From NCBI RefSeq assembly GCF_014879935.1, contig NZ_JACSRD010000204.1:1-60475 (forward strand): a stretch of DNA of 60,475 nucleotides, written 5' to 3'. The translations under genes were made by a program, and so were the position numbers. Shown here piece after piece: positions 8,701 to 23,700 of the stretch; positions within the stretch are counted from its first letter, which is position 1, and the number at the start of each line of letters is the position of its first letter. The notes under the pieces were generated by a model, which was not told where the DNA came from, searched no databases, and saw only the letters and a list, made by a program, of their open reading frames with translations. The stretch comes from Prosthecobacter sp. (GTDB lineage: Bacteria > Verrucomicrobiota > Verrucomicrobiia > Verrucomicrobiales > Verrucomicrobiaceae).

Positions 8701-11700
8701 CTTCTCCGCGTTGGCTGCAAACATCGCTGGCAATGGAACACTGACTGTCGAAAGCGTGTCCAACTTGGTGGCGGGACAACGAGTCAGTGCCACCAGCCTT
8801 AATGCCGGCACGGTTGTGAACAGCATTAACGTGCAGAACTTCGCAGCCAGCGTCGGAAATGGCGGCACCGTGCTGACCTTGGGAGTCGATCTCAACAACG
8901 TCTTCGTCGTGAACATGCCAGTGTCGGGGACTGGTATCCCAGGAGGGGCCACGGTCACTGCAGTGAACAATAACGTGACGACTCCCACGACAGGTTCTGC
9001 CATTTTCAGTCCGAACTTGGTGACAGTTTCAGACACCAGCAGCTTCCGCGTGGGCATGGCTGTTTCCGGTAATGGGATTCCGGCCGGCACCTACGTAGCG
9101 GAGGTGGTTGATGGAGTCACGCTTCGTCTGAGCCAGAATATCACAGTGGATAATCCGACCTTGGTGAGGAGGCAGGTCACTCTCAGTGCGCCGGTTACGG
9201 TCGATGATCCGACGCTGGTGCTCTCCCAACTGGTGCTGAACCAGGCGGTGGCGTCCTCGGGCACCACTGCCACCACCAGCGCCAACTCGATGATCAACGT
9301 TTCGCAGGGAGTTTTGGCGTTCACCAGTGATGGAGCGCTTGGAAACTCGACCAACCAGATTCTCTCAAACACGAATTCCGCGACAGCCGGGCTTCGTGCA
9401 GACGGGACGTTCGGCACCAGCAGGACATTCATCATGAACCAGGGGAACAATTCCCTTGAGGTCACGGATGGCAACACGCTGACCATGAATGCCGCATTCA
9501 CCTTCACGTCCAGCACTTACAACCTGCAGAAGAATAACCTGGGCACACTTCTTCTTACCCAATCGCAAGGCTCCTGGGGAGGGAATATGACGGTGGGCCA
9601 GGGGGTGTTGCGGATTAGCAATGGAAGCGCCCTTGGCAGCGGCGGTTCCTTCAACCTGTCCAGCGGCGTGGCTTCTGGAGCCACATTGATTGCCAATGTG
9701 GCTGCCGCGCTCGAACTGGCCGGCGGCATCACGGTGTCGGAGGCGTTGGTCTTCCAGCCAGGAAACAACAACACCTCGAATGGCATCAGTGGTGGTGGTG
9801 CGCTGCGCAGCGTGTCTGGCGTCAACGATTGGACTGGCACGATCACTTTCTCGGGTGCTAGTGGTACCGACAGTCAGATGCGTGCCGCGACCATCGGCGT
9901 CGATTCAGGATCGACTCTCAACATCAGTGGGGTGATTACTGGGAGAGTGGGCACGAGTGGCAGCAATCGCGGGGCTTGGTTTGGGCTGGTCGGTGCTGGC
10001 AACGGCACCATTACCACCCCGATGGCCTACACGGGTGATCTCGCTTCTGGCGCCTACTCGTTGGTCAAGGCGGGCACGGGGACATGGACGCTTACATCTG
10101 CCAATGCGTTTCCCGGTCAGAGCATCTACGTTCATCAGGGGAATCTCAAATTGAGCGGAAACGGGACAATTGGTGTGCCTGGAACCAACGGAGGAGCCGG
10201 CATTGTTTACATCATGCCGAGCGGCACGTTAACCCTGGACAACGCGTCAGCTGCGAACGCCAACAATCGCTTCAGCAACCGTGCGCTGACTCTGTATGGA
10301 GGCCGTCTTGACATCACCGGGAACAGTGCCGCCAACACCACGGAGACCACCACTGGTGCTCTGACCTTCAACCCAGGACAGGCTGTCATCACATTGACCG
10401 CGAACGCTTCCAGACAATTAGACATCACCACCGGGCCGGTGACTAGAAACTCTGGTAGCACAGTGTTGATCCGCGGCAGCAATTTGGGCTCAGCTGCAGG
10501 TAACGGAGTCGCCACCATCCAGGCCACGGGCGGAGGTTATGCTTTCATCGGTCAGGCTGGTGCGGCAGGATCGACCAACAAAGCCATTCTCCCCTATGCT
10601 ATCGTCGATCCTTCTGCCACAGGCTTGGGAACCTCATTCGCAACTGCAGACACGGCGAACGGGTTGCTCCGCCCCTTGAATCCAGCCACCGAAATGGTGA
10701 CGACGCTGAGCAACAACCTGGGTGGAGTTGCAACCCCTCTCAATGTCTCATTGTCGGGCGTCGGCTCCGTGAGCAATGCGCTGACCTTGAACACCATTAC
10801 CGTGAATTCGCTGACTTTGAAAAGCGGTGGCGGAACTTCGGCTCAATCGGCCCAGTCTTTGATCCTCGACAGCGGTGGCGTGCTCGCATTCTCCGGCAAT
10901 GTCGGAATTAACGGGGGCCGCCTCTCCACTTTGAGCAATCGTCAGTTCATTTTCCACACTCTGGGTGATTTGAATGTGACGGCGACGATGCATGGTGCCT
11001 CTGGAGGCCTCGCGAAGGCCGGGGCAGGGACGATGACACTCTCGACTCCCCAGTTCTATTCCGGCGTCACTGTGGTCAATGAAGGCACGCTGAAACTCGC
11101 CGGTGGGTCCAACACATTGTTCTACAACAACGATTTTATTCTTCAGGGAGGAATGCTCGACCTCAATGGCACGGCGCAAGTGCTCAGCCGCCTGCGCATT
11201 GATGGAGCTTTTGCTCAGAATGCCAATCTCGTTCCCGGTGCCGGAGGAGGAACGGTCATCAACTCATCTGGAACGGAAGCGACGCTCGGTCTCGTCAATG
11301 CTGGTGTCAACTTCTCAGGCTCAATCTCGGGCGATATCGCATTAGTGCGGTCCACAGCTGCCGACAGCTTCACTGACTGGAACATTTACTCGGCCAACAA
11401 TTTCACCGGCAAGACCATTCTCAATGGTGGACGCACCCAGTTGCTGGGAGAGGCGACTTTTGAAAACACCAGTTCTCTGGAGATCAGTCACGCGACGTTG
11501 TTGATCACCAACAATAACGCCGTGAGCATTCTGGACCAGCAGGTGGACAACCGGATCAATGACACCGCGCCCATCTTGATGCGTGGCGGCATGCTTCAAT
11601 ATCGCGCTCGCAATGGATTCGAAGGCACGGAAGTATTCGGAGCTCTGACTTTGGCGGAAGGTAACAGTATCATTGATGTGGCTGAGCCAGGCACTGGCAT

Positions 11701-14700
11701 CAATAGCTCCACAGCTATCTTCGTCGGCCTGAACCGGCAGGCTGGATCGCACGCCACGCTCCGGTTTTTCAACGTGGATGGCGCCCAGGGCAGTCTGGCT
11801 CGTGTTTTCACCTCCAACCTCAATGGCGTGCCCACAACAAACGTCGGTGACGGCCTCACCAACCACCTCATCGGAGGATGGGCCGTGTTTGAGCGTGAGT
11901 TCGCCAGCTATACGCCAGGAACCGGCGTTGGCGCCCTTAACGGGGTCGGTTATGCAGGCTACTCTCCAAATCTCCTGACTGGCAGGGCAACGGTTCTGTC
12001 GAGTTCCACTTCAACCAACACAGCCCAGGTTTCCACTGTGCCGGCCGGACTTGTTGTCGGCAGTGCATTCCTGGGTTCCACGGTGACGTCGATCAATGGC
12101 ACCACTGTCACACTTGCGGGCAATGCCAATGCGGACATCAGCGCTCCGACAAGTCTCTTTTTCAACAACGGTTCGGATTCGGAGAACATGCGGATCACTT
12201 TCCCTGGTGTGGCTTCGGTGGGAGCGGTCGGGGAGAACCTGCTCACCATTGCCAGCACCGCTGGTCTGACAGTGGGTGATTCTGTTCTTGGCACCGGCAT
12301 TCCTGCCAACGCCAAGGTGGCGTCGATCATCAGCGACACCCAGTTCACTATCACGCAGACCCTTGGGACCGCGAATCCGACGCTGACTCTGCCCCAAACG
12401 ATGGCGCTGACGGGGGACCGCACGATCAACAGTCTCGCGATGGTGGTTTCAGGCAATTCAACGCTGGACCTGGGTGGTTTCACCCTGAATCTGACCAGCG
12501 GCGGCTTGATAGCCTCACAGGGCTTCAGCACCACCAATACGCAGGTCACGGTGGTGAACAGTTCCACAAGCAGCAACGTCATCACTCTTGCGAGCGTTCC
12601 GCAGAACTTCGTCGTGGGATCCACTGTGCTGGGCAGAACGGTCACGGCTATCAACGGACTCGAGGCTACTCTTGACGGCAATGCCAACGCCACCAGCAGC
12701 TCGCCGACTGGGCGAGATTACGTCAGCGCCCTCTACATGCCGATCACCATTCAGAACGGGAATCTAACCGCCGGAGGCACCCCGAACGCTGCGGCGGATC
12801 TCTATTTGCATGCGATTGGATATGTGAACGGAAACACCAATGTGCAGAATCGTGACGTCTTTGTGGGTGCCAACATCGTGGACAATGGTGCGGGGGCAGT
12901 GACCCTTGTCATCAATGGCACGGAAGGTCGTGGCAGCTTCGCTGGCATCAGTGATTTCCGCACCAACGAACTGGTGCTCAGCGGCAACAACACTTATTCG
13001 GGCGGAACGTTCGTGAACTCCGGCTTTGTCGTTCTCAATTCCCCGGGGCAGGCATTCGGCACAGGAAATGTCACGATCACAGGTGGGGCGAGCACGAACG
13101 GAGCGACTTTCCAGGAACGCACGACCACGGTCGTTTTGGGAGCATCAAACCAGATCGCCAGCACAGCCACTCTGACGATGCTGGGGGGCTCCGCCCTCGA
13201 GTTGAACGGGTTCAATCAAACCTTGGGCAACCTGGTCTTTGACAACACTGGCGGCAACACACCGATCCTGCATGTCGGTCCGGGTAAGCTGACCTTGGGG
13301 ACGGTGCCATTGAATGGCAACATCACGGCGACATCCTCCAGTCTTGGCGGTGTGTCACTCATCAGCACTGGTTCAATGTATTCCCGTGTGGTCACGGGTT
13401 CAAGCACAGTGACCGTGGGAAGCACGGCTGGCTTGGCGGTGGGAACAGCAGTGACGGGCAGTGGAATCGCTGCTGGAACGGTGATCACGGCAATCAATGA
13501 CGGAACGACCATCACATTGTCGGCACCTGCGACCGCCAATGGAAACAACCTCCTTTCATTCGGTGGACTGGGTGCGATCGACCTGGGTGGCTCCACGCGC
13601 ACGTTCAACGTCTCGGCGGTCACAGCCAATGGGGTCAACATCGCCCCCTTGCAGCCGACACTTAACATCACAGGGGTGATGATTGGTGCGGCTGGAATCA
13701 ACAAGACGGGCGATGGATTGCTTCAACTCGGCGGAGCAAGCACCTACTCGGGCGGATTGAATGTGCAGGCCGGCGGCATTGTTTTTGGCGGCAGCAGCAG
13801 TTTCAACAATGGGACCCTTGGTGGCGTCTCCGCCGGTCCAGCCGGCACTGGCGTTTTGACACTGGCCGCGAACACCCGCCTGCTTTCGAGCGGCAATTTC
13901 GTTGTTGGCAACGATGCCATCGCGGCTGGCAATCTGTCGTTCGACAGCACGGTTGCTGCTGGCACAAACCTCACGCTGAGCGGAACCGTCACCCTGCCCG
14001 GGACACTGACGATCGATGTGGTCAATCCCGGAATGACCGCTGCACTGGGCACAGTTACCAAGCAGGGAGGGCCCGGAGCGATCTCCATCACCAAAACAGG
14101 GCTGGGAACATTGGCCTTGGGCGCTTTGGATTCGGGCAATACTGTGGCAGTGAACCTTAACGCAGGTAATATCGCCCTGTTGCACGACGGCAACGGCACG
14201 GGTGCCATGGAGACGATTGCAACCGGCATCACATTGAATCCAAGTGGTGCTGTCAATCTGACCATTGGACGGCTGGGAAGCACCTACGCGCCATTGTTCA
14301 CCACTGCTTCGAACAAGACGCTCCAGATGGCGGCTTTCGCCCTGAACGGGCCGCTGGCAATCACCAATAACCATGGTCACGGGCTCGAACTGACGGGTCC
14401 GGCTACTTTGGGCAGCAATCAGATCATCAGCGTCTCAACTGCCACCACTTCGAATGCGGTGCAGGGCCTGACCTTCTCCGGCCCGCTGGGTGGCAGCTCG
14501 TCCATCACAAAGATGGGAAATGGCACCCTCGCACTCAACGGAACCAACACCTTCACCGGAAACATTGACATCCAGGGCGGGGTGCTTGCAGTGGACAGTG
14601 ATGCTGCATTGGGTAATGCGGCCAATCAGGTGATCTTGAACGTGAATGCGGCGACGGGAGTCGGCCTCCGCGCCACCGGGACTTTTGCCACGAGCCGCAC

Positions 14701-17700
14701 GATCCAGTTGAACCGAGCCAGCAACGCCATTGAAGTGGTCGCAGGGGAAGTGCTCACTCTCAATTCATCGTTTGTCTTGGGAGCTGTGAACAATGCCCTG
14801 CGGAAAAATGACAACGGCACGTTGGTGATGGCTGCTGCCAACAGTTCCTGGACGGGGGGGCTCACCATCGGGGCTGGTGTCGTGAGAATCACAAACGCCA
14901 GTGCGCTTGGAACAACTGCGGGTAACACAGTGGTCAGCGGCACCGGAGCTGCCTTGCAACTGGGTGCTGTCACCACGGCCGAGCCGGTTACCTTGAACGG
15001 CGCAGGCATCAATGGTGCGGGCGCCCTCCAAGCCTTCTCGGGTAGCAGCACAGTCAGTGGCACGGTGACTCTTGGATCTGCCACCACCATCGGTGCCGAC
15101 GCCGGAACCACGCTGAATCTCACTGGAACGCTCAGCAGCGGTCAGGCGCTGACCTTTACCGGCGCCGGCGCGATCAACAAAACCACCACGGGATTTGGCG
15201 CGGTGGCCTCAATAACCAAGCAAGGGAGTGGCACTTTCACACTCGGGGTGAACAGCACATCGTTCACCGGAGCTCTTGTGGTCAATGAAGGTGTGTTTGC
15301 CATGAACGCTGGTGCCACGATCGGAGGAACCAGCACGATCTCGGTGCAGGGACCTTCCGGGGCGCTTAACTGGCTTGGCGGCCTGGATCACACGACGAGT
15401 GCACGACCGCTGACATTAACCGGCGGCACATTCAATATCTCTGGCGGCACCGGTTCCAGTGAAAACCTTGGCATTCTGACCCTTAACCGAAGCCGGACGA
15501 ATATCATCGACTTCAGTCCTGGCGGAACAACGAACACCCTGACATTCGCGAGTTTGACCCTTAATGGCGATGCTTCGATCATCTTCTCCGGCTCGAATAT
15601 CGGCAACGCCAGCAGCAGAATCGTGTTCACGACAGCTCCAGGGCTCACGAACAATCTGCTGCAACGGGCGACGTTCAACGGCACCGATTTCGTCTCCTAT
15701 AATCACAACGGCACGGCATCGAACACGAATGGCATTCAGGCGTTCACTGGTTATAATACCTCCAACAGCATTGACAGCCTTGCCGCGACCACGAACGCGA
15801 CGATGAACATCACCGCGACACCTGTGTTCGCAGGCACAACCAATCGCACAGCCAACGCCATCAAGATCAACGGCACCGGAATCAACATCGGCAACGGCAT
15901 CACCACACAAGGCGCGACCCTCACACTGACCGCTGGAGCTGTCTTGAATGTCGGCGGCAACAATACAATCAGCGTGCCAAGACTTGCATTGGGTGCCGAG
16001 GGCTACATGGCGGTCGCCTCCAGCACCACTTTGACTGTTAACAGCCTCCTGAGCGGGGCATCTGGTTTTGTCAAGGATCTGCCCGGAACCTTGATCCTGA
16101 ACGCCCCTGGCAATCGTGCGGGACTGGCCAACATCAGCGGCCAGATATTGACCGGCAATTTTGCCATCAATGCAGGAACCGTGAAGCTGGGAGGTGGAAA
16201 CAACACTTTGACTCCCAACCAGTTCATGCTGATTGCCCCAGGTGCCACCCTTGACCTCAACGGCACCACACAATTTGTTTTGGGCACCCGAGGCGACGGC
16301 GGCGCGTTGGCTGGCAATGCAGGCACGATCACCAGCTCAGGAGGAGCAGCCTCCATCATTTTGGGTAACGAGGGGACGACGATCAGTTGGGGCGGCAAGA
16401 TCACCGGCAACGTGGCATTTTTGAAGAGCAGTTCAGGTCTTATCAATTTCCTGGCAGACAGTGATCATACGGGGCCGACAGTATTCACAGGAGGCAACAA
16501 TTACCTAGTGGACGGCGGCAGGCTCTCGCAGACAAGCTCCATCGCGGTGAATTATGCCCTCTTCCGCCTGGATGACAGTCTCAATTACGTGACTTCCGAT
16601 CGCGTAAACATTAATGCAGACATCACATTGCGCGGCGGCAGCTTGGTCTATCAAGGGCGACTCCAAAGTGATGTGAGTCAAAGCGTGGGCCATGTTTCGC
16701 TGAACGAAGGTTACAATATGATCCAGACGGCGATGTCGTTTTTTAGCACCACCAGTGGTGGCACCACGACCCTTAACAGTCCTGCAAGTATCGCCAGCAC
16801 GACCTTGAACCTAGCCTCTCTAAGTCGTTCAGCGGGGTCAACAGCGACAGTTCGTTTCCCAGACAATCGCCAGGATCTCGTCGGATTGACCGCAGCTATT
16901 CGTATAGCCACTTTGAACGGTGTTGATACAACGACTGGCACTGTCGGGGCGGGTCTCACCAACAACCTCATAGGGCCATGGGCAGTGGTTGACCGTGAAT
17001 TCGCCAGCTACGTCCCAGACGTCGGCGTCGGCAGACTGAACCAAACAGGCTTCGCTGGCTATTCGGCTAACTCACTTACGGGTTTGGGGAGCTCCGCACC
17101 GCAGGCAACAGACAATATCCGTGCCACGGGTAATGTGGGTCCCCTGTTCAACAACACCACCGTAAACACCTTTGCGCTTGTAAATCCTGGAGCGGCACAG
17201 ACAACTGTGAATCTGGGCGGCTTCCAGCTCACCCTTCAAGGGGGAGGTTTGCTCCTCGCGCACAGCGGCGACAACCGCAACATCACTGTCACCAATGGTG
17301 CCATCACCAGTGGTGTTGTTAACAGTGCCAGCGACCTTTATGTACATGCCTTGCCTTACGGTGGAGTGAACCGCACTGCGATTATCGATGCATCAATCGT
17401 CAACAATGGCACGGGCCCTGTGCGTCTGGTGTTCTCCGGCAGCGATGGCGCGGCCAATCTCACGCTGAATGGTACTAACACTTACAGCGGAGGAACAGTG
17501 GTCAACGGCGGGGTGCTGATCATCGGAGCTACTGGCAACGTTGGAGCCGGGAACATCACGATCAACGGTGGTTTCAACTCAGGCAGTGGCATTCTGGTCC
17601 AGCGGGCGGGTGGTGTCATTGACATCAGCAAGACCGGCTCGATCACTAATGGAAACACCATGGTGACCGGCATCGACACGTCGAATTTGGTGGTCGGACA

Positions 17701-20700
17701 GGTCGTGCGGGGTGATGGCGTCGTGGATGGCACCACCATCACCGCAATTGGGGCCAACAGCATCACCTTGAGCCACGCTGCCGCTCTCGACAACGCGTCT
17801 GCAAGCCTGTTCGTCGCGAATACGGTGACAGTCAACGGCACCGGGTTGCTGGTGCTCGCCGGCGAGCAGAATCTGCACGGCATTGTTCTCAACGGCACTG
17901 GCGGTGGCACGACACCTCCAACAGTCAGTTCTGGAGAAGGGTTGCTGACCATTGGAACTGGTGGAATTGTTGCCAACCCCTATAACCCAGCCTCGGCACC
18001 TTTGATTGTGGGGAGGATTGATCTTGGCTCCACAGCCAATTCGATCACGGTAAACACGTATGACTTCAATGGCGTGACCAACTTTGCGCCTACCACACCT
18101 GGGTTTATTCTCGGCGGGCTTCTTGGCTCGTCGGGTGGTTTTACAAAGAATGGCAACGGAGTCTTACAGATCAACCAGTCGATCTTCACCGGAGCGGTCA
18201 ATGTGGCAGCCGGCACCATACTGTCAGGTGCGGCCAACAGCGGATCGAGGTTTTCCACGCTCACACTGCAGTCAGGAACCTTCCTCAATCTCAACGGACA
18301 GAACACCAACTGGGGTGCCCTGGCAGGCAGCGGCACGGTGTTTAACAGTGTGGCGAACGCCCCGACGTTGACCGTGGGCTTCAATAATGACGACACCACC
18401 TTCTCCGGTCTGATCAGTCGTTTTAATGATGCCACTCCGAATGCGGTCAACATCATTAAAACTGGAGCTGGTGTGATGACCATCACCGGGGCACAGAACG
18501 CTCTGAGTGGCTCCTCCGGCGTTCTTACCATCGCGGGTGGCGGGGTAACTTATAGCGGCGGGACTGGCAAGGCTCTCCTGGCAAACCACACGGTGCTCGA
18601 AGGCGGCGTCCTCACGCTCGACAACAGTGGCGCGGCCGTCAACAATCGTCTCGCCTCACCGTTGACCGGCCTTCCCTCATCGACGCTGAACATGAGTGGC
18701 GGTTTGCTCACCATTCTGCCGAACAATGGAGCAAGCGTCACCGAAACCATCACGGCGCTTACTGTGGGCGCCGGGGCCGGTGAAATGGTTTTGGATGCCG
18801 ATCCAGCCACAGGCATCACATTAACCATGACCACGCTTAACGGGATTCAGACGGGAGGCACGCTATGGATTCGTGGCGATTTCAATGCCGCTGGAGCCAA
18901 CACGATCAATGGGTTCTCTCGTGTGGCCGTCACGACAAATTTCAACACCGTTAGTGGCCAGGGAAATGGGGCCAACGGCACCACCACGATGACGATTCGT
19001 CCCGACATGATTGGTTCCGCCATTGATGGCAGCGGCCTGTCATTCATCACACGTGATTCAGCGACGACCTTGCTGCGTCCTCTCGCGTCCAATGAGGTCA
19101 GCACCTCTCTGATCAACGGTTCCACGACTAACATCTCCTTGAACACAAACGCGACGATGACTGCCAGCCAGAGCATCAACAGCCTGATGCTCAACAGTGG
19201 CGGTGGCATTAGCAATGCCAACGTGGCGGCCTTTGGCAAGTTCACCACTGGGGCTGGCATCCTTACCGAAACCATCCGCACCGGCGGTGTCATCGCTTTC
19301 GAGGGCAACGCTGGCCTGAACCTGCCCGCCCTCAACTCCTCTAGCGGTTTCTTCGTGTTTCACACCATCGGCGATGCAACTACTCTTGCCGTCAATGGCC
19401 ATTTGGGCAATGCAAACGGCTCAGGCCTGTGGAAGTCCGGCACTGGTGCGCTCAGCCTCAATGCCCGCGCCTTCTACACCGGACAGACCACCGTCAATGA
19501 AGGCAAACTGATTCTCAACGGCGGGGACAACACGATCGTGGTGACTCCGACCGCAACGTTGGGCAGCTTCCAGAACCTGGCAATGAACGGCGGCACGCTC
19601 GACCTCAGCGGCTTCAACCAGATGGTGGGCACGATGTTCACCACCAACCCGCTGGCCCTCGGCGGCACGGTGACAAATTCGTCTGTGACGTCTGTCGTCC
19701 TCAGAGCTGTCAGCCCTGGCAACGCCACCAATATATTTGCCGGAGTTCTGGCTGGGAACCTCGCATTTGAACATTCCAGCACTTTGGTCAACAACGTTGC
19801 CGGGACTCTTGTTTTGAGCAATGCCAGCACCCACACGGGCACCACCGTGGTGCGTGGAGGAACCCTCGTGCTGCGTGACAATGGCGCTTTCACTGCCACC
19901 AGTGCAGTCAACGTGAACTTCGCCACGCTGGACTGGGACAACACTGGACTCAACCCACTGGGTTCAGACAATCCGGCGCGTCTTGTTGCGGCAACTCCGG
20001 TCAGTCTGCAGGGCGGCTCCCTGATTATTCGTGGCGGTGGTTCCGCGGACACGGTGGTGACACTGGACAGTCTTTCGATTCTGCGTGGCGACAGCATCGT
20101 GAGCCTCCTTCCCACGGTCAATGCAGGCAGCGCCGTGCAATTGACTATCGGTAATCTGCAACGGGATGTCGCCAATCACGGTGTGGTCAATTTCACCACC
20201 AATGTAGGCATGGGTGGTTCTGGGAACAATAACAACGCTCGCGCTCTGGTTTCTTCTGTCAATGGCGCGGGTTTCTCTGCCAGCCAGTTGGTGAATGGTT
20301 TGATCGGCGGATGGGCTGTGGTGAACGGCAACAGCTTTGCCACCTATCTCGATGGTGTTGGCATCGGTGAGCTTGGCTCCACGGTGGGCGGCAATGTGTT
20401 TGCCGGCGGCAATGTATTCCCCGGCTACAATGGCACTGACCTCACCGCGGCTGCCACGCAGATCACCTGGAACATCAACGATAGCAGCAACCGCACGTTG
20501 TCCTTATCCAAGACCATCAATTCCCTGCGCATGGCCCCGACGGCGGCGCAGACCATCACGCTCGGCAACAACTCCATCCTGACCTTGGGAGTCGGCATTC
20601 TCACCAATTCCGCCCAAGCGATGGCCATCACAGCAAGCAACGCTGGTTCGGCGCTCACTGCGGCTGCGGGCGAGCTGGTGGTCTTTACCAATCAAGGAAC

Positions 20701-23700
20701 GACCACGTTTAACACGAAGATCACAGGTGCCATCAGTGTCATCAAAAGCGGAGCTGGAGCACTCACCTTGAATCCCGGCCAGGTCGCAGGTGTGTCGAAT
20801 GACTATACTGGCGGAACTTATGTCAATGGGGGCACGCTCAACCTGAGCAGCGCCGCGAACACCATTGCGATTCCGGGCGATCTCACCATCAGCAATGCGA
20901 CGGTGACCTTCGCCAACGCCAACAAGTTCAACGCTACCACCAGCCAGATCGCCGCCACGAGCAACGTGACGCTGAACGGCGGAGCCACGCTGAACTTCTT
21001 CAACTACACCGGCGCCACCACCACCACGTTGAACAGCCTAACCTTCAACAACGATGGCGGTACAACCCAGGCCGGCGTGCGGTTCAACACCCCCACGGCG
21101 TTGCACACCTTGGTGCTTTCCGGTGCGAGCGCCATCACAGTGGTGAACAACAATCTAGGAACCACGCCGATCATCGCGCCCGCGGCCACCGCCACCAATT
21201 CGGCTTTGCAGTTCTCCAACGCCGCGCCCGTGATCCATGTGTCCGGCGTTTCTCCCACCGGCTTCATCATCCAGGCTCCGATTGTCACCGGTGGAGGCAC
21301 CATCACGAAGACTGGCAACGGCTCGCTCGTGCTTAGCGGCGCGAACACCTTCAACAACGGTTTCAACCTCAATGAGGGGGCTCTCATTGTTGGCACGGGC
21401 ACCACGGCCACCACGGCTGGGACAACAGCCATCGCGAACGGTGCGCCGGGCTTGGGTGTATTGAGTATCGGACAAGGAACCACCGTGATGGCAGCGGGAT
21501 ATACCGTGATCAGTTCCACCACGACCGGTGGTTCGGCGGCAGTGACCATGACCAGCCCCAACGGACGGTTGCTCACTGTGGGCCAGCCGGTGAACGGTAC
21601 GAATGTGCCGGGAGCTTTTGTTCTGTCTGGAATTACAGACACGGGATACACTCTCTCCGCGAACGCAGGTGGTACTGGAGCGGCAACTAACAACCTGAAT
21701 TACACCACATGGCTGGCCAACAACATCAATGTGAACGGTGACTTCACCTTTGGTGGTACCAACTTCTCACACAGCCTGTTCCTGACGGGCACTGTGAATC
21801 TTGGCACGGGGGGGGTGCGCACAATCAACGTTGATAGTCCTTACGTGACGACATACCTGAACGGTGTCATTAGCGGCAGCGGTGGCGGATTAGGGAAATC
21901 CGGCTTGGGCACACTGATCATCTACAACACCGGCAACAGTTATGCTGGTGCTACCACCATAAACAACGGCGTGCTTCGACTCGGTGCCAATGAGGTCATT
22001 CCAAATGGCTCGGCTCTAACTGTCGCTCAAGGTGGTGTTCTGGACTTGGCGGGACGTAGCGAAACCGTGGGATCGGTTGCTGGCGCAGGATTGATAACTA
22101 ATTCCACCACAAGTGTGAAGTCCACGCTGACCGTTGGTGGTGATAACAGTAGCACTGTCTTCTCAGGTGTGATCACGGCTGCAAATGTCTCCGGTCTTGA
22201 TCTGGTCAAAAACGGCAGCGGCATTTTGACGCTCAGCGGAGTGAACAACTACTCCGGAACCACAACCATCAACGGCGTGGACCTCGGGGGCGGAGTTTGG
22301 AGCGGAGGGATAAGCGTCAGTTCTCTCGGCAACGGTGGCACGAGCAGTGGCATCGGCGCAGCAGCGAGTGACTCCGGCAATATCGTTCTCAATGGCGGCA
22401 CGCTGCGTTACACCGGTGTCACTGCCACGACCAACCGATCCCTTACCATTGGTGCCAATGGGGCAATTCTAGATGCCTCTGGGAGCGGTGCGCTTTCGTT
22501 CACCGCTGCATCACTTTCCTATTCTGGCACAACCGCTCGTACCATCACGTTCACCGGATCTTCGGCCGCAGGGTTGGTCAACTCTTTTGGCTCGGTGATT
22601 GCCAACAACACGGGTGTCACCAGCGTCGTCAAGAACGGTTCCAACACCTGGGCGCTGGGCGGTGCGAACAGCTATACAGGCAGCACCAACGTGAACGCAG
22701 GGACCTTGGTCCTCTCCGGTGGTTCCCTCGCAAACACCGCGGTCACGGCCGCATCAGGCGCGGTGCTTTCTGTGACGGCGGCTGGCTCTTACACCGCAGG
22801 GTCTGTTGCCACGGCGGGACAGGGGGCCACATTGACGCTCAACCCAGGCTCAACCTTCAATGCCTCGAATGATGCCATTGGCACTTTCAATCTGCTTCAG
22901 AATGCCAGCGGTCCAGCGACTGGGCTGAGCATCGGCAGTGGCACTGGTTCGGGTCAGGTGAAAATGTTCTTTGACATTAACACGGGTGGCTCCGGAGGTG
23001 CGCTTCCGAGTGACCGGATAGCTGTGAGTCGTGGCGTTGCATTCACTGGAGCCGGGGCGGAATTCACCATCAATCCGTTGACCAGTGTCACGACATCCAT
23101 CCAGCAAACAGTGAACATCACCATGGCGGCCGGAACGGTAAATGGGTCCGCCACGGACGTCAGCAGTTTCTACGTTGGCATGCCAATCGTGAGCAGCGCG
23201 AACTCCAGTATCGTGGGGCGCACCGTGGCTTCCGTGGACTATGTGGCCAATACATTTACTTTGAACGGAAGTGGCTCCGGGGTGACGGGGGGAACGTCGT
23301 CCACGACGTTTGATGGCGGCATTTTCAACCTCATCACGGGAAGCAGCATCACTGGGGTGAGTGGTTCGACTGCCACGCTGGATTCCAATGGTCTTGTGTT
23401 TGACCCCGACAATGACCCATTGACCGCCAATCTGGGCTACAAGTTGACTCTCGCGGCCAACGCGACCAATACGGCGCTTCAACTCATTGTCGCCACGGCC
23501 ACCGTCAGCAATCGTTATTGGGATGGCTCTGTGAGTTCGTTCTGGAACGTCAATGACAACTGGAGTTCGGCAGCCACGGGAAGCCCGACTGGAGCCGTGC
23601 CTGATGTCGTGGACAACGTGTTCCTCACGGCAAACTCGGCCGGGAACCTTAGCACAAATCTCGGGGCCAATTTCCAGATTGGCAGCCTGACATTCACCGG

